64,000 nucleotides of DNA from CAVXHQ01 sp963789535 (GTDB lineage: Bacteria; Pseudomonadota; Alphaproteobacteria; Rhodobacterales; Rhodobacteraceae), in contig CAWBKU010000004.1 in the NCBI GenBank assembly GCA_963789535.1, positions 744,001-808,000 on the forward strand. Reading direction: 5' to 3'. A program made the position numbers and the translations under genes. This document shows, one piece after another, positions 1 through 7,348 of this stretch. The notes below the pieces were generated by a model. It was not told the origin of the DNA. It made no database searches and saw only the letters and a list, made by a program, of their open reading frames with translations. Each line of letters begins with the position of its first letter. Positions within the stretch are counted from its first letter, which is position 1.

Positions 1-1039
1 CGCGCCGATCATCGGCCAATCGGTTGTAGCCGCCGTAGCCGTCGACCTGGAGCACACCCTCGAACCCTTCCAGCATTCGTTCCGCATGGGCACCGCCGCG
101 GCCCGGTGCGTAGGTAAAGACTACGCCGGGCGGGTCGCCCCCACCCCACGGTCGGTCGTCCCGCAGCATCGCCCAGAGGTAACCGGTCTTGGTTCTGCCC
201 CGGCCCGGATCGAGCACCGGGGCCGTCGTTTCATCCATGAACAGCTTGCTGGAGTGTTTCAGCAACTCGGCCATCCGCTCCACCACCGGGGCGAGGTGGA
301 AAGCGGCGCGGCCGACCCAGTCGGCCAGCGTGGAGCGATCGATGGACAGCCCGTGCCGCGCCATGACCTGCGCCTGGCGATACAGGGGAAGATGCTCAGA
401 ATACTTCGAGACGAGGACGTGGGCGATGGTGGCCTCGGTCGGCAGACCACCCTCGATCAGCGCCGACGGGGCCTTCTGCTGCACCACACCGGCCCGGCCC
501 TTTGGGCAGGCGTAGCGGGGGCGGATGGTGACGAGGACGCGGAACTGTGCCGGGGTGATATCGAGGCGTTCCGAGCGGTCTTCGCCGATCCGGACCATGT
601 CCCCGCATCCGCAAGGACAGGTCAGGCTCTCCGGTTCGATTACCCGCTCCTCGCGCGGGAGGTCCTTCGGCAGAGCCCGGGAGCCGCGAGACTGAGGGAC
701 AGGCCGCGCCTGACCGGGGGCCGCTGTCGCCGTGTCATGTTTCTCCTGCGCTTCGGCCATCGCGGTCTCGATGTCTTCGAAGGCCAGTTCGAGCTGGTCG
801 GGGTCGAGCTTTTCCGAGCGAGGTCCGAACCGGGCGCGCCTCATCTCCTTGGCCAGGTGCTCGAGCCGCGCGTTCAGCGCCGCCAGCTCGGCATTGCGAG
901 CCCTCAGATCGGCGTTCTCCGCATCCAAGTGTAGGCGGGCTGCTCGCTCCGTGGCGAGCGCCTCGAACTGCGCCTCGACAACCGTCCGCAGCGCGGCCGG
1001 AAGGGCCTCGAGGAGGCTTGGATCAAGGGGCGGCGACAT
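1..1039 (-). CDS. tnpC: IS66 transposase TnpC, N-terminal part (partial)
   Basis: This is the catalytic DDE transposase of IS66; only about the first 346 codons are in the window. The ATG is at 1039-1037. The N-terminal half is a coiled-coil leucine-zipper-like segment (repeated LEHLAKEMRR-type heptads, residues 20-75). It is followed by the cysteine-rich zinc-binding segment LTCPCGCGDM and the RPRYACPKG motif. The last visible codons encode LQVDGYGGYNRL, the conserved IS66 core motif that carries a catalytic aspartate. It lies 52 bases downstream of tnpB. The frame is open through the window edge as far as I can read. Confidence 0.88.
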   Translation of the reverse strand, partial: MSPPLDPSLLEALPAALRTVVEAQFEALATERAARLHLDAENADLRARNAELAALNARLEHLAKEMRRARFGPRSEKLDPDQLELAFEDIETAMAEAQEKHDTATAAPGQARPVPQSRGSRALPKDLPREERVIEPESLTCPCGCGDMVRIGEDRSERLDITPAQFRVLVTIRPRYACPKGRAGVVQQKAPSALIEGGLPTEATIAHVLVSKYSEHLPLYRQAQVMARHGLSIDRSTLADWVGRAAFHLAPVVERMAELLKHSSKLFMDETTAPVLDPGRGRTKTGYLWAMLRDDRPWGGGDPPGVVFTYAPGRGGAHAERMLEGFEGVLQVDGYGGYNRLADDRR

Positions 1040-1091
1040 GGCAAATCATACCTCACCCCGACTGGAGTTCCCAGTAAAACATGGGGTATCC

Positions 1092-1445
1092 TCACCCTGC
1101 CAAGGCCGGAGCCTGCACCCGCCGGGCCATTACCCGCCGCCAGTCCAGCCCTTCGAAGAGCGCCTCGAACTGCGCCCGCGACAGTCGCATCATCCCATCC
1201 TGAACCTTTGGCCAGGTGAAGCTGCCGGCCTCCAACCGCTTGTAGATCAGGACGAGTCCGGTCCCGTCCCAGACCAGAATCTTGATCCGGTCCCCCCGCT
1301 TCGAGCGGAACACCACCGTCAGCCCGGAATGAGGGTCGAGCCGCAACTCGTTCTGGACGGTGGCGGCGAGTCCATCGTGCCCGCGACGGAAGTCGACTGG
1401 CCGCATGGCGATCACGATCGGCAGCCGCTGACCCGGCAAAATCAT
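1092..1445 (-). CDS. tnpB: IS66 accessory protein TnpB
   Basis: A 117-residue protein of the IS66 Orf2/TnpB family, an accessory factor required for IS66 transposition but with no known catalytic motif. Diagnostic segments are MRPVDFRRGHDGLAA near the N-terminus and RIKILVWDGTGLVLIYKRLE in the middle, both typical of this family. Its ATG overlaps the tnpA stop (ATGA), which implies translational coupling. The C-terminal two thirds are repeated in the truncated copy at 7349-7635. Confidence 0.9.
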   Translation of the reverse strand: MILPGQRLPIVIAMRPVDFRRGHDGLAATVQNELRLDPHSGLTVVFRSKRGDRIKILVWDGTGLVLIYKRLEAGSFTWPKVQDGMMRLSRAQFEALFEGLDWRRVMARRVQAPALAG

Positions 1446-1864
1446 GGACGAGCCGCGCGCAGCGCTATCGCGATCTCGGCGATCCGCGCCGTGGGCATGG
1501 AGGATGGGAGCCGCATCACCACCCCACCGCCGACCTCGATCTCGATCCGTTCCGAAAGCCCCGGTTCCGGGTCGGCAGCTGGTTCAGGCGCACCTTGGGA
1601 AAACCCAGTCTCAGGATCTTCCAGCATCAGCGGCACGAACATTGGCGAGGCCGTGATCGGGACCAACTTCCCCTCACGGTGCAGACGCCGCCAGGTCATC
1701 ACCTGTGACGGCATCAGCCGATGCCGCCGCGCGACATCACCGACCATCGCCCCGGGTGCGTGGCTCTCGGCCACGATCCGCAGCTTCGATTCGGGCGACC
1801 AAGTCCGCCGCCCGCTCCCGCGATCCTCCAGAACCTCGTAGCGCCCCGCAAACCCATCCGACAT
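1442..1864 (-). CDS. tnpA: IS66 accessory protein TnpA (helix-turn-helix)
   Basis: The first gene of the IS66 operon. The N-terminal half (about residues 20-65) is a Tnp-type helix-turn-helix (WSPESKLRIVAES..., then VGDVARRHRLMPSQVMTWRR) that presumably binds DNA. The C-terminal half is a short beta-rich segment ending ARIAEIAIALRAA, as in other IS66 TnpA proteins. I chose the ATG at 1864 (MSDGF...) over an in-frame start 24 bases upstream because family members normally begin here. This gene is missing from the second IS66 fragment in the window. Confidence 0.85.
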   Translation of the reverse strand: MSDGFAGRYEVLEDRGSGRRTWSPESKLRIVAESHAPGAMVGDVARRHRLMPSQVMTWRRLHREGKLVPITASPMFVPLMLEDPETGFSQGAPEPAADPEPGLSERIEIEVGGGVVMRLPSSMPTARIAEIAIALRAARP

Positions 1865-1958
1865 CGCACACCCCGGCTCCCGCTCCATGCCGCAGGAATA
1901 GGCCGGGAACCGAGGCCGCGACGAGATCAGAAGGCAATGGGGCGTGGGCCTCGCTTAC

Positions 1959-2291
1959 ATTTTTTGTGATGTCTGCACGCTATCGGGGAGTCACGTCGTG
2001 TTCAATCGAAGTCCTGCGTAATTCCGCGAGTTTGCTGGAGCAGGACCCGTTTTGGTGAGATCGAACGGGAAGTTAAGCAGGCGCGCCGATCCGCGCCAAC
2101 CCTCGGCACGCCTGCAATTGTCGCAACCACATGTGCGGTCGCGCGGTCGGCGAAACCTCGGCCGACCTGGTGGGCTCCGAGCGGGTTCGCCGCCATCCCC
2201 ACCGCCGCGCTCGATCCGGCCCACTGTCCGGCGTCTCCTGCGGTCCCCGCGCTTGTCGGGTCCGGGTCCCCATCAGTGCTGGCCGCTTTGG
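1959..2291. other. Intergenic stretch with no recognised gene
   Basis: 333 bases between the IS66 end and the 3' end of the second ParB-like gene. Short open frames exist on both strands, but none shows a recognisable protein or a ribosome binding site. It is probably downstream flank of the partition/recombinase module. Confidence 0.4.
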
Positions 2292-3209
2292 CTATTCCGC
2301 CTCAGGCGGCAGGGTCGAGGCCATGTCGGTGATCGCTTGGAATTCTGTCAAAAACTCTGGCCGATGTTGCATCAGGTACCGCACGACCCGGGCGTTCCCA
2401 AGAAGCTTTCCCAGATACGCTTTGATCACGGTCAACTGCAGATGGTCCTGGCCGTAGGAGTCCTGGATCGATGTGATCCCTTCCTGCAGCCGGGCCAGCT
2501 CGCGCTCCATGCGCGCCATGGCCTCCGGGGTGATGCCCCTCATCTTCTTGGGTTTCTTGGTGTCCACCAGCTGCGCCTGGGGCGTTCCTGCAAGGATCGC
2601 GGAGATGTACGCTGGCGAGTAATTGTTTGCGTTCATCATCAGCTCTGCCGCCTCGATCTGGCGCATGGCTTTCATCTTACGCAGGATTTCGAACACGGCG
2701 GTCGCGCAGTGTTTGTCCTTCAGGATGCCGACGGCCTCTTCACAGATCCCGTCGAGCAGCTTTGCCTTGCGCACAATGCTGCGCGGATTGAGGTCCAGAG
2801 CCAGGGCGATCTTTTCCTCGGAGACACCGCGCTCGATGGCCTTGCGGATCATCTTGTGCTCCTGGATGGGCGCAAGACGGCTGATCCGCTTGTTATAGGT
2901 GAAGGCCTCGTCGTCCGTTGAAATCAGGCATTCGACCCGTTCGATGCCGAGATCCTTCAGCACCTCGATCCGGATATGCCCATCCAGCAGCATATAGGTG
3001 TCTTCCTCACCTGTGGATTGTGTGACCACCGGCGGCTCGACCAGGCCAACCTCTTTGATGGATGCGGTGATCTGGCGGTACTTGCGGCTGGATTTGACCG
3101 ATGCGCTCAGCGCGCGCACGGGCAGGATGGCCTCTACCGACACGGTGACGCAATCGCTCTCGAAGCCGAGCGTCACCGCGTCCGGGATTTTGCGCTTGCC
3201 CCGGCTCAT
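2292..3209 (-). CDS. ParB/RepB-like partition protein (second copy, RepB C-terminal type)
   Basis: A 305-residue protein with ParB/Spo0J-family architecture. An N-terminal ParB nuclease-like fold (about residues 25-110, including MLLDGHIRIEVLKDLG, the GHxR-type box) is followed by a helix-turn-helix region (about 120-160, VSEEKIALALDLNPRSIVRKAKLL). A helical C-terminal domain resembles that of plasmid RepB. Its ATG overlaps the stop of the upstream ParB-like gene (ATGA). It is the third gene of a leftward operon with the recombinase. Such proteins normally bind centromere-like sites. No ParA partner is present, so the role may be in element maintenance or in controlling recombination (inference). 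Confidence 0.72.
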   Translation of the reverse strand: MSRGKRKIPDAVTLGFESDCVTVSVEAILPVRALSASVKSSRKYRQITASIKEVGLVEPPVVTQSTGEEDTYMLLDGHIRIEVLKDLGIERVECLISTDDEAFTYNKRISRLAPIQEHKMIRKAIERGVSEEKIALALDLNPRSIVRKAKLLDGICEEAVGILKDKHCATAVFEILRKMKAMRQIEAAELMMNANNYSPAYISAILAGTPQAQLVDTKKPKKMRGITPEAMARMERELARLQEGITSIQDSYGQDHLQLTVIKAYLGKLLGNARVVRYLMQHRPEFLTEFQAITDMASTLPPEAE

Positions 3210-4117
3210 TCCGCCGCTCCCGCGTCCAGCGATTGCCCGAGATATGTGGGCAGGGTGTCCAGCCCCTCCGCGCGCAGGAGCGTCAGAAAATGGTCATCGC
3301 CCTTCAGCGAGCGAAACGCCTCCACGACGAACATCAGGCGGCCCTGCGTCAGTTCTGCCTTCTTGATCAACAATTTCTGGCGTTCGGCCTCCTGTTTATA
3401 AGCACGCACGAGCGCATCGCTGGTCAAAGGCCGTTTGGCGCCGTCGGCTCTGCCATAGCTGTTTCGATGAAGGCGTGGGCCGTGTGCATCGCGCTGCTGG
3501 ATGAGACGTCGCACGGCGGCCAGTTTCTTGCCGCGTAGCTTTTTCTGCGTGTAGGCGTCCATCAGAGCGCGCTGCCCGCCCTCGGCGTCTGTCTTTGAAA
3601 TGTCGATGGCGAGGTTCAGCGGCAGAAGGCCGGTTTCGACCGCCGAGACCAACCGCTCTTCGCCGCGCTCCAGCAGGCCTGCGATCATGCCGACATAGTC
3701 TGGCGTCACCCCGATCTTGTTTGCGATCTGGCGATCATTATAGCCGCGTTTGCGCAGGTTGCCGATCTCGCGCATCAGGTCGATCGGGCTGTGCTGGCGG
3801 CGCGCGCAGTTCTCCACGAGGCTCATGACCAGGCAGTCGCTCTCGTCGGCGTCGATGATGATGGCCGGTATGGCATCCTGCTGAAGCTCCATGAACGCCT
3901 CAAGCCGCCCCTGACCACAGACGAGGTCATATTCTGCCGGGTCCGTTCCAGCACGTTGCGCCACGGTGATGGGTCGCTTCAGGCCGATTTTCGCGATGTT
4001 CTCAACCATTTCCTCAAAAGTGCGCCGGTTGCGCACACGGGGGTTGAGGATGCGAATTCGGTCGGTGGGGATGAGAATGACCTGTTTCTGGGCAATGTCT
4101 TGGGTGTCGTCGGGCAT
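3206..4117 (-). CDS. ParB/RepB-like partition protein (first copy)
   Basis: A 303-residue ParB-family protein from the ATG at 4117, which overlaps the stop of the upstream recombinase reading frame (TGATG). Visible motifs are the N-terminal box IGLKRPITVAQR, the GxGR box YDLVCGQGRLEAFMEL (about residue 70), the ENCARR motif (VMSLVENCARRQHSPIDLMRE), and a helix-turn-helix YNDRQIANKIGVTPDYVGMI. The ParB_N and HTH order matches plasmid partition proteins. It differs clearly from the next gene, so these are paralogues rather than a recent duplication. No ParA ATPase is encoded nearby, which is unusual for a true partition locus. Confidence 0.75.
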   Translation of the reverse strand: MPDDTQDIAQKQVILIPTDRIRILNPRVRNRRTFEEMVENIAKIGLKRPITVAQRAGTDPAEYDLVCGQGRLEAFMELQQDAIPAIIIDADESDCLVMSLVENCARRQHSPIDLMREIGNLRKRGYNDRQIANKIGVTPDYVGMIAGLLERGEERLVSAVETGLLPLNLAIDISKTDAEGGQRALMDAYTQKKLRGKKLAAVRRLIQQRDAHGPRLHRNSYGRADGAKRPLTSDALVRAYKQEAERQKLLIKKAELTQGRLMFVVEAFRSLKGDDHFLTLLRAEGLDTLPTYLGQSLDAGAAE

Positions 4118-5688
4118 CAGGCGGCCTCCGTGATCCGGGCCCGGCCAGCGAGCGCATAAAAATAGTCGAGCGTGTCGAAGCGATAAGCGTCCAGCGACAG
4201 CCCGTTCTGTTCCGCCAATCGTAGCTTGGCCATGGTCATGTCGATGCTCGGCAGCAGGTAGTAGTCGCGTGGTGTTTCGTTCAATTCGTCCATCCGCACG
4301 GCAATCGTGATGTCCGGCACCAGGCCGGTATCGAGGTGGATGCGCCATCGCAGGGAACCGCCCTGCGTCTCGAAACACCGGGCCAGCACCACCGACGCGG
4401 CGAACTCATCATTGATGCGGATCAGCTCCGTGTCTGGATCCTGCGCCGCCTGGCCTCCACGTTCCGCGACACCGTCGAGGATCTGAGCCACAATGCCGGG
4501 GTGGGCCTGTCGCAAGGCGCGGTTGATCTCGATGTAGCGATAGTCGCGCTCCGGCTCTTAACCGATCATCTGGTAGGCGCGCAGCAGGCTGCCGAAGCGG
4601 CTCCGAAAGGCGCTGGAGGATGGCACGTTGTCCTGTTCATCGATGATCAGTCCGGACAGCACGCCTTTCTGTTTCAGCACGGCGCGCAGAGCTTCGAGCA
4701 GTTCGGCGTCCGTGAAATGCTGGCTGCGCGCGTCGACGATTTCGCGTGCGCGCAGAAACAACGGCTCGTCTACGATGGCGGGGTAGGCGCCCTCGGCCCG
4801 GATCCACATCTCGCGCGGGTTCACCACTCGCTTGTGCTTCAGCTTGAAGGACACCTTGTTGTAGACGTTGTTGCCGATGTATTTTTCATTGGTGAGAACC
4901 TGGTGAACGGATGCCCGGGACCACGGCCGCTCAAGATCCGTCAGATGCCCCTCGGCATTCAGGGTTTCCGCAATCTCACGCTCCGAGTGGCCGTCCTCCA
5001 CGAACATTCGGTACATGCTGCGCACGACGTCCTGTTCCTGCTCAGGTCCCGGAACGAGAACGACACGGTCGGTCTGAAGGCTCTTCTGCTCGCCGCGGGA
5101 CAAGGCACCCTTTGGGTTGCCGTGTTCGTCGATCAGTACCCGGCGCAGGCCGTATCCGGCAGCACCGCCTTGGCGGTAGCCAAGTTCTACAAGACGGCAT
5201 TGACCGGCAAAGACCTTCACGGAAAGCTCACGGCTGTATTCGCCTGCCATCACCCGCTTGACGGTCTTAAGCAGATTGGATCCGATACTGCCGTCATTCT
5301 CGAACTGCTCGCCGCAATAGTGGACCCGGATCCCCGCGCGAGAGCAAACATGCTCGTGGTAGGCCCCTTCATCAGCATCCTGAAACCGGCCCCAGCGGCT
5401 GACGTCATAGACCAGAATGGCCTTGAAATCCGCCTGACCGGTTCGGACCTCGGCCATCAGGTTCTGCAGCGCCTCACGACCGTCCAACCGCAACCCGGAC
5501 CGACCGGAGTCCTCGAAGACGCGCAGGATCTGCAGGCCCCGGGCGGTGGCGTAATCCCGAATGATGTCGAGTTGGTTCTCAGTCGAGTACTTCTGGTGAT
5601 CGGTCGACATCCGCACATAGGCGACCGCCGGGATATCCTGTCCGGCCTCGTCGCCTTTGTCCTCGCTGTTGTATCGACCGTTATTCAA
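4117..5688 (-). pseudogene. Large serine recombinase, interrupted by an in-frame TAA
   Basis: The first 376 codons (5688 to 4558) encode a large serine recombinase. A resolvase domain begins IPAVAYVRMSTDHQ, with Ser28 the likely nucleophile, and includes YDVSRWGRFQD. The recombinase domain (RQGGAAGYGLRR..., HQVLTNEKYIGNNVYNK) follows. A TAA at 4560-4558 stops it. The same frame then stays open for 146 further codons (EPERDYRYIEINRALRQAHP to the stop at 4117), with no good start codon and good protein-like composition. My recollection of alphaproteobacterial relatives is that this tail belongs to the same protein, with tyrosine at the stop position. A single-base nonsense mutation is the simplest reading. 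The N-terminal product may still fold but would lack the C-terminal extension. It is the first gene of an operon with two ParB-like genes. Confidence 0.7.
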
Positions 5689-5737
5689 ATCGGGTTTCCC
5701 TTTTCAGCCTTTATTGGTTTCAATTTTTCCATCTTGC

Positions 5738-5790
5738 GCAAACGCGTCTGGAAAGTCGTTTCCTGAAACGAGCAAGGACTTTCCGTTTGC
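5738..5790. repeat. Nested inverted repeats upstream of the recombinase
   Basis: Three perfect inverted pairs share nearly one centre: GCAAACG (5738-5744) with CGTTTGC (5784-5790), GGAAAGTC (5750-5757) with GACTTTCC (5777-5784), and TCGTTTC (5756-5762) with GAAACGA (5765-5771). They lie 50-100 bases upstream of the recombinase ATG, in the divergent intergenic region. A recombination crossover site or a bidirectional operator is plausible. Confidence 0.6.
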
Positions 5791-5938
5791 CCGGCAGTCA
5801 GTTCTCAAATTCCAATTCATTACTGCGCTCCTAAAATCAGTGGTGTCCGTCAAGCGCGGTCCAATGACCCGCACCGGACAAAATCGACTCCCGCCGTTTT
5901 CATGGTTCTTCAATTGTTTAACGAAGAAGGACGTGAAA

Positions 5939-6244
5939 ATGCGCGTGAAGATGGGCACAGTTGTGCCGAAGATGGGCACATTTGTGCACCTGGTCGAAGA
6001 ACCAACCGATTATCGAACCGCCATAGCGATGGCTCTGCACGAAGAGTTGGACGACACACACAGGGCAATCAAAACGGCCATGCGCTGGACGGGTGCCAGC
6101 GAACGCACCGTGAAATACTGGTTTTCGGGCGAGCGGGGGCCGAGCGGCGACCATCTGATCGCCCTCGTGCGGCATTCGGATGCCGTGCTTTACGTTGTTC
6201 TTGCGCTGGCTGGCCGCCACATTGTCGATGAGGCAGGCGATTGA
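5939..6244 (+). CDS. Small divergent gene of the recombinase module, regulator-like
   Basis: A 101-residue protein from ATG 5939, preceded by a GAAGG-type ribosome binding site. The core (about residues 32-90) reads DDTHRAIKTAMRWTGASERTVKYW, then GPSGDHLIALVRHSDAVL. The SERTVKYWFSG segment looks like the recognition part of a helix-turn-helix. I have seen similar small proteins next to alphaproteobacterial serine recombinases, but I know no demonstrated function. Codons 5-15 are themselves made of two palindromes (5954-5987), so the true start may be further down, for example GTG 5984, leaving the palindromes as a promoter operator. It is transcribed divergently from the recombinase operon and may repress it (inference). 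Confidence 0.55.
   Translation: MRVKMGTVVPKMGTFVHLVEEPTDYRTAIAMALHEELDDTHRAIKTAMRWTGASERTVKYWFSGERGPSGDHLIALVRHSDAVLYVVLALAGRHIVDEAGD
5954..5987. promoter_or_regulatory. Two tandem palindromes with 21-base spacing, operator-like
   Basis: GGCACA-GT-TGTGCC (5954-5967) is followed by GCACA-TT-TGTGC (5976-5987). Centre-to-centre distance is 21 bases, two helical turns, as in cooperative repressor sites. They lie at or just inside the start of the small regulator-like gene. Confidence 0.5.
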
Positions 6245-6285
6245 GGGGCGAACGATGATCGGCAGACGTAGGGCGCAGCTCACTC

Positions 6286-6313
6286 TTGTTTTGTGTGCGT
6301 TTTTGGTTATATT
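6286..6313 (+). promoter_or_regulatory. Probable sigma-70 promoter of parDE
   Basis: TTGTTT at 6286-6291 and TATATT at 6308-6313 are separated by 16 bases, in an AT-rich patch 31 bases upstream of the parD ATG. Confidence 0.55.
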
Positions 6314-6343
6314 GAATACACGCGAGATGAGAGGTGCTGCGCA

Positions 6344-6598
6344 ATGTCCCGAACGACTACGATGACCGTCCGCCTTGGTGGAGCATTGAGTGACTTCGTG
6401 TCGGCCAACGTAGGCGATGACGGGTCCTATGAGAACGTCAGCGAATACATCCGCGACTTGATCCGGCGTGACAAGGAGAGGGCGGAGCAGGAGGCCTTCA
6501 ATCGCCTGAAAGCCGAGTTGACCCATGCCTTCGCGGCTTCGGAGGAGACGTATCAACCGCTGACCGCAGCCGAGGTGATCGCGCGGAACCGGGCCTGA
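6344..6598 (+). CDS. parD: ParD-like antitoxin
   Basis: An 84-residue antitoxin of the ribbon-helix-helix ParD/CC2985 type. The N-terminal strand and helices (MTVRLGGALSDFVSANV, then YENVSEYIRDLIRRDKER, residues 7-45) form the DNA-binding dimer. The C-terminal tail (about 50-84) would wrap the toxin. The start at 6344 follows GAGAGG at good spacing; an in-frame start at 6293 overlaps the promoter and is unlikely. The toxin gene begins four bases after its stop. Such pairs usually autorepress. Confidence 0.88.
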   Translation: MSRTTTMTVRLGGALSDFVSANVGDDGSYENVSEYIRDLIRRDKERAEQEAFNRLKAELTHAFAASEETYQPLTAAEVIARNRA

Positions 6599-6602
6599 TC
6601 CG

Positions 6603-6920
6603 GTGACCACCATCCGTATTCAGGAAGGGGCGTCCCACCGCCTTGATGACATCTACCGCTACACCCGCGAAAGGTGGGGCGACGATCAGGCCGAGAAATA
6701 CATCACCGGCCTGTTCGCCGCCTTCGACAAGATCGCTGACCACGGCGTTGCGTCAAAGCCCATCCCGGCCGAGTTCGGCCTCAACGGATTTTTCTTTCGC
6801 TACGAACGCCATTTCGTCTATTGGCGACATCTCTCGAATGGCGACATCGGGATCGTGACCATCCTACATGAGCGCATGCATCAGATCGACCAGTTCCGGG
6901 ATGACTTCGGCTTAGGCTGA
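6603..6920 (+). CDS. parE: ParE/RelE-type toxin
   Basis: A 105-residue member of the RelE/ParE toxin fold, starting at GTG 6603, four bases after the antitoxin stop. Typical family segments are HRLDDIYRYTRERWGDDQAEKYI near the N-terminus (shown in part), the G-F-Y-R/H central strands (GFFFRYERHFVYWR) and the C-terminal IGIVTILHERMHQIDQF. ParE toxins poison DNA gyrase; RelE relatives cleave mRNA, and the sequence does not settle which applies. The pair would stabilise the mobile module. Confidence 0.85.
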   Translation: MTTIRIQEGASHRLDDIYRYTRERWGDDQAEKYITGLFAAFDKIADHGVASKPIPAEFGLNGFFFRYERHFVYWRHLSNGDIGIVTILHERMHQIDQFRDDFGLG

Positions 6921-7118
6921 TCGGCTGATTTTCCAATGAGCGTCAGATTTGCGCAGGGTTTCGCGTGGGTCCCTCGGGGTCCGACGCTGGCACGAGAGAG
7001 AGTTCGTTGCATGTGTCATTCCCTCCGCCATTTTCCTCAAATCTATCTTCACTTAACTACCTGATAGTAGTGTGGAATTCGGCGGTTTGGCACTTGCGGC
7101 GGCTCTCGGTCCGCTAGA

Positions 7119-7141
7119 TTTGCTGCACATTTTGCTGCACA
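7119..7141. repeat. Direct repeat TTTGCTGCACA x2 upstream of the integrase stump
   Basis: The 11-base word TTTGCTGCACA occurs at 7119-7129 and 7131-7141, one helical turn apart, 20-40 bases before the integrase start. It could be integrase arm sites or an operator. The rest of 6921-7160 holds nothing else I recognise. Confidence 0.45.
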
Positions 7142-7160
7142 AACGCGGAGGATTTCCGCC

Positions 7161-7348
7161 ATGATCATTGCCAAACGGGGTAGCACCTACCATCTCCGCC
7201 GCCGCGCTCCGCGCCGGTATCGCGGCATTGAACAGCGCGAAACGGTCTGGATCAGCCTGCATACGGATTCCGAGATGGGTGTCACGAGCAAGGTTGATCG
7301 CGCATGGAGCCAGATGATCGAGGCTTGGGAGGCGCGGTTGGCCGGGAT
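7161..7348 (+). pseudogene. Tyrosine integrase, N-terminal stump cut by IS66 fragment
   Basis: About 63 codons (MIIAKRGSTYHLRRR to EAWEARLAG) match the N-terminal DUF6538-type domain of phage/plasmid tyrosine recombinases. A good ribosome site (GCGGAGG) precedes the ATG. At 7349 the sequence switches abruptly to the interior of an IS66 element, so the catalytic domain is lost. This indicates an integrated element that was later deleted next to an insertion sequence. Confidence 0.7.

Larger units (their letters stand above)
1..1958 (-). mobile_element. IS66-family insertion sequence, partial (runs off left edge)
   Basis: Three genes in the canonical IS66 order, tnpA-tnpB-tnpC, read leftward with start/stop overlap between tnpA and tnpB. 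The outer end is probably at 1941-1958, where the inward-reading strand begins GTAAGCGAGGCCCACGCC; IS66 ends typically begin GTAAGCG. The other end, and so the target duplication, lies outside the window. Positions 496-1378 recur inverted at 7349-8231. Confidence 0.85.

Noticed and set aside
2002..2273. Small minus-strand proteins in the gap after the IS66 end
   Set aside because: Several overlapping short frames exist with no ribosome site, no recognisable motif and compositions typical of random GC-rich sequence.
4117..4515. A separate 132-residue gene starting at TTG 4515 downstream of the recombinase
   Set aside because: There is no ribosome site, the start is a TTG, and the open frame continues back to the recombinase stop codon in the same phase. 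It reads as the recombinase tail.
7119..7141. CRISPR-like repeat
   Set aside because: There are only two 11-base units with a one-base gap, no spacers and no cas genes anywhere in the window.
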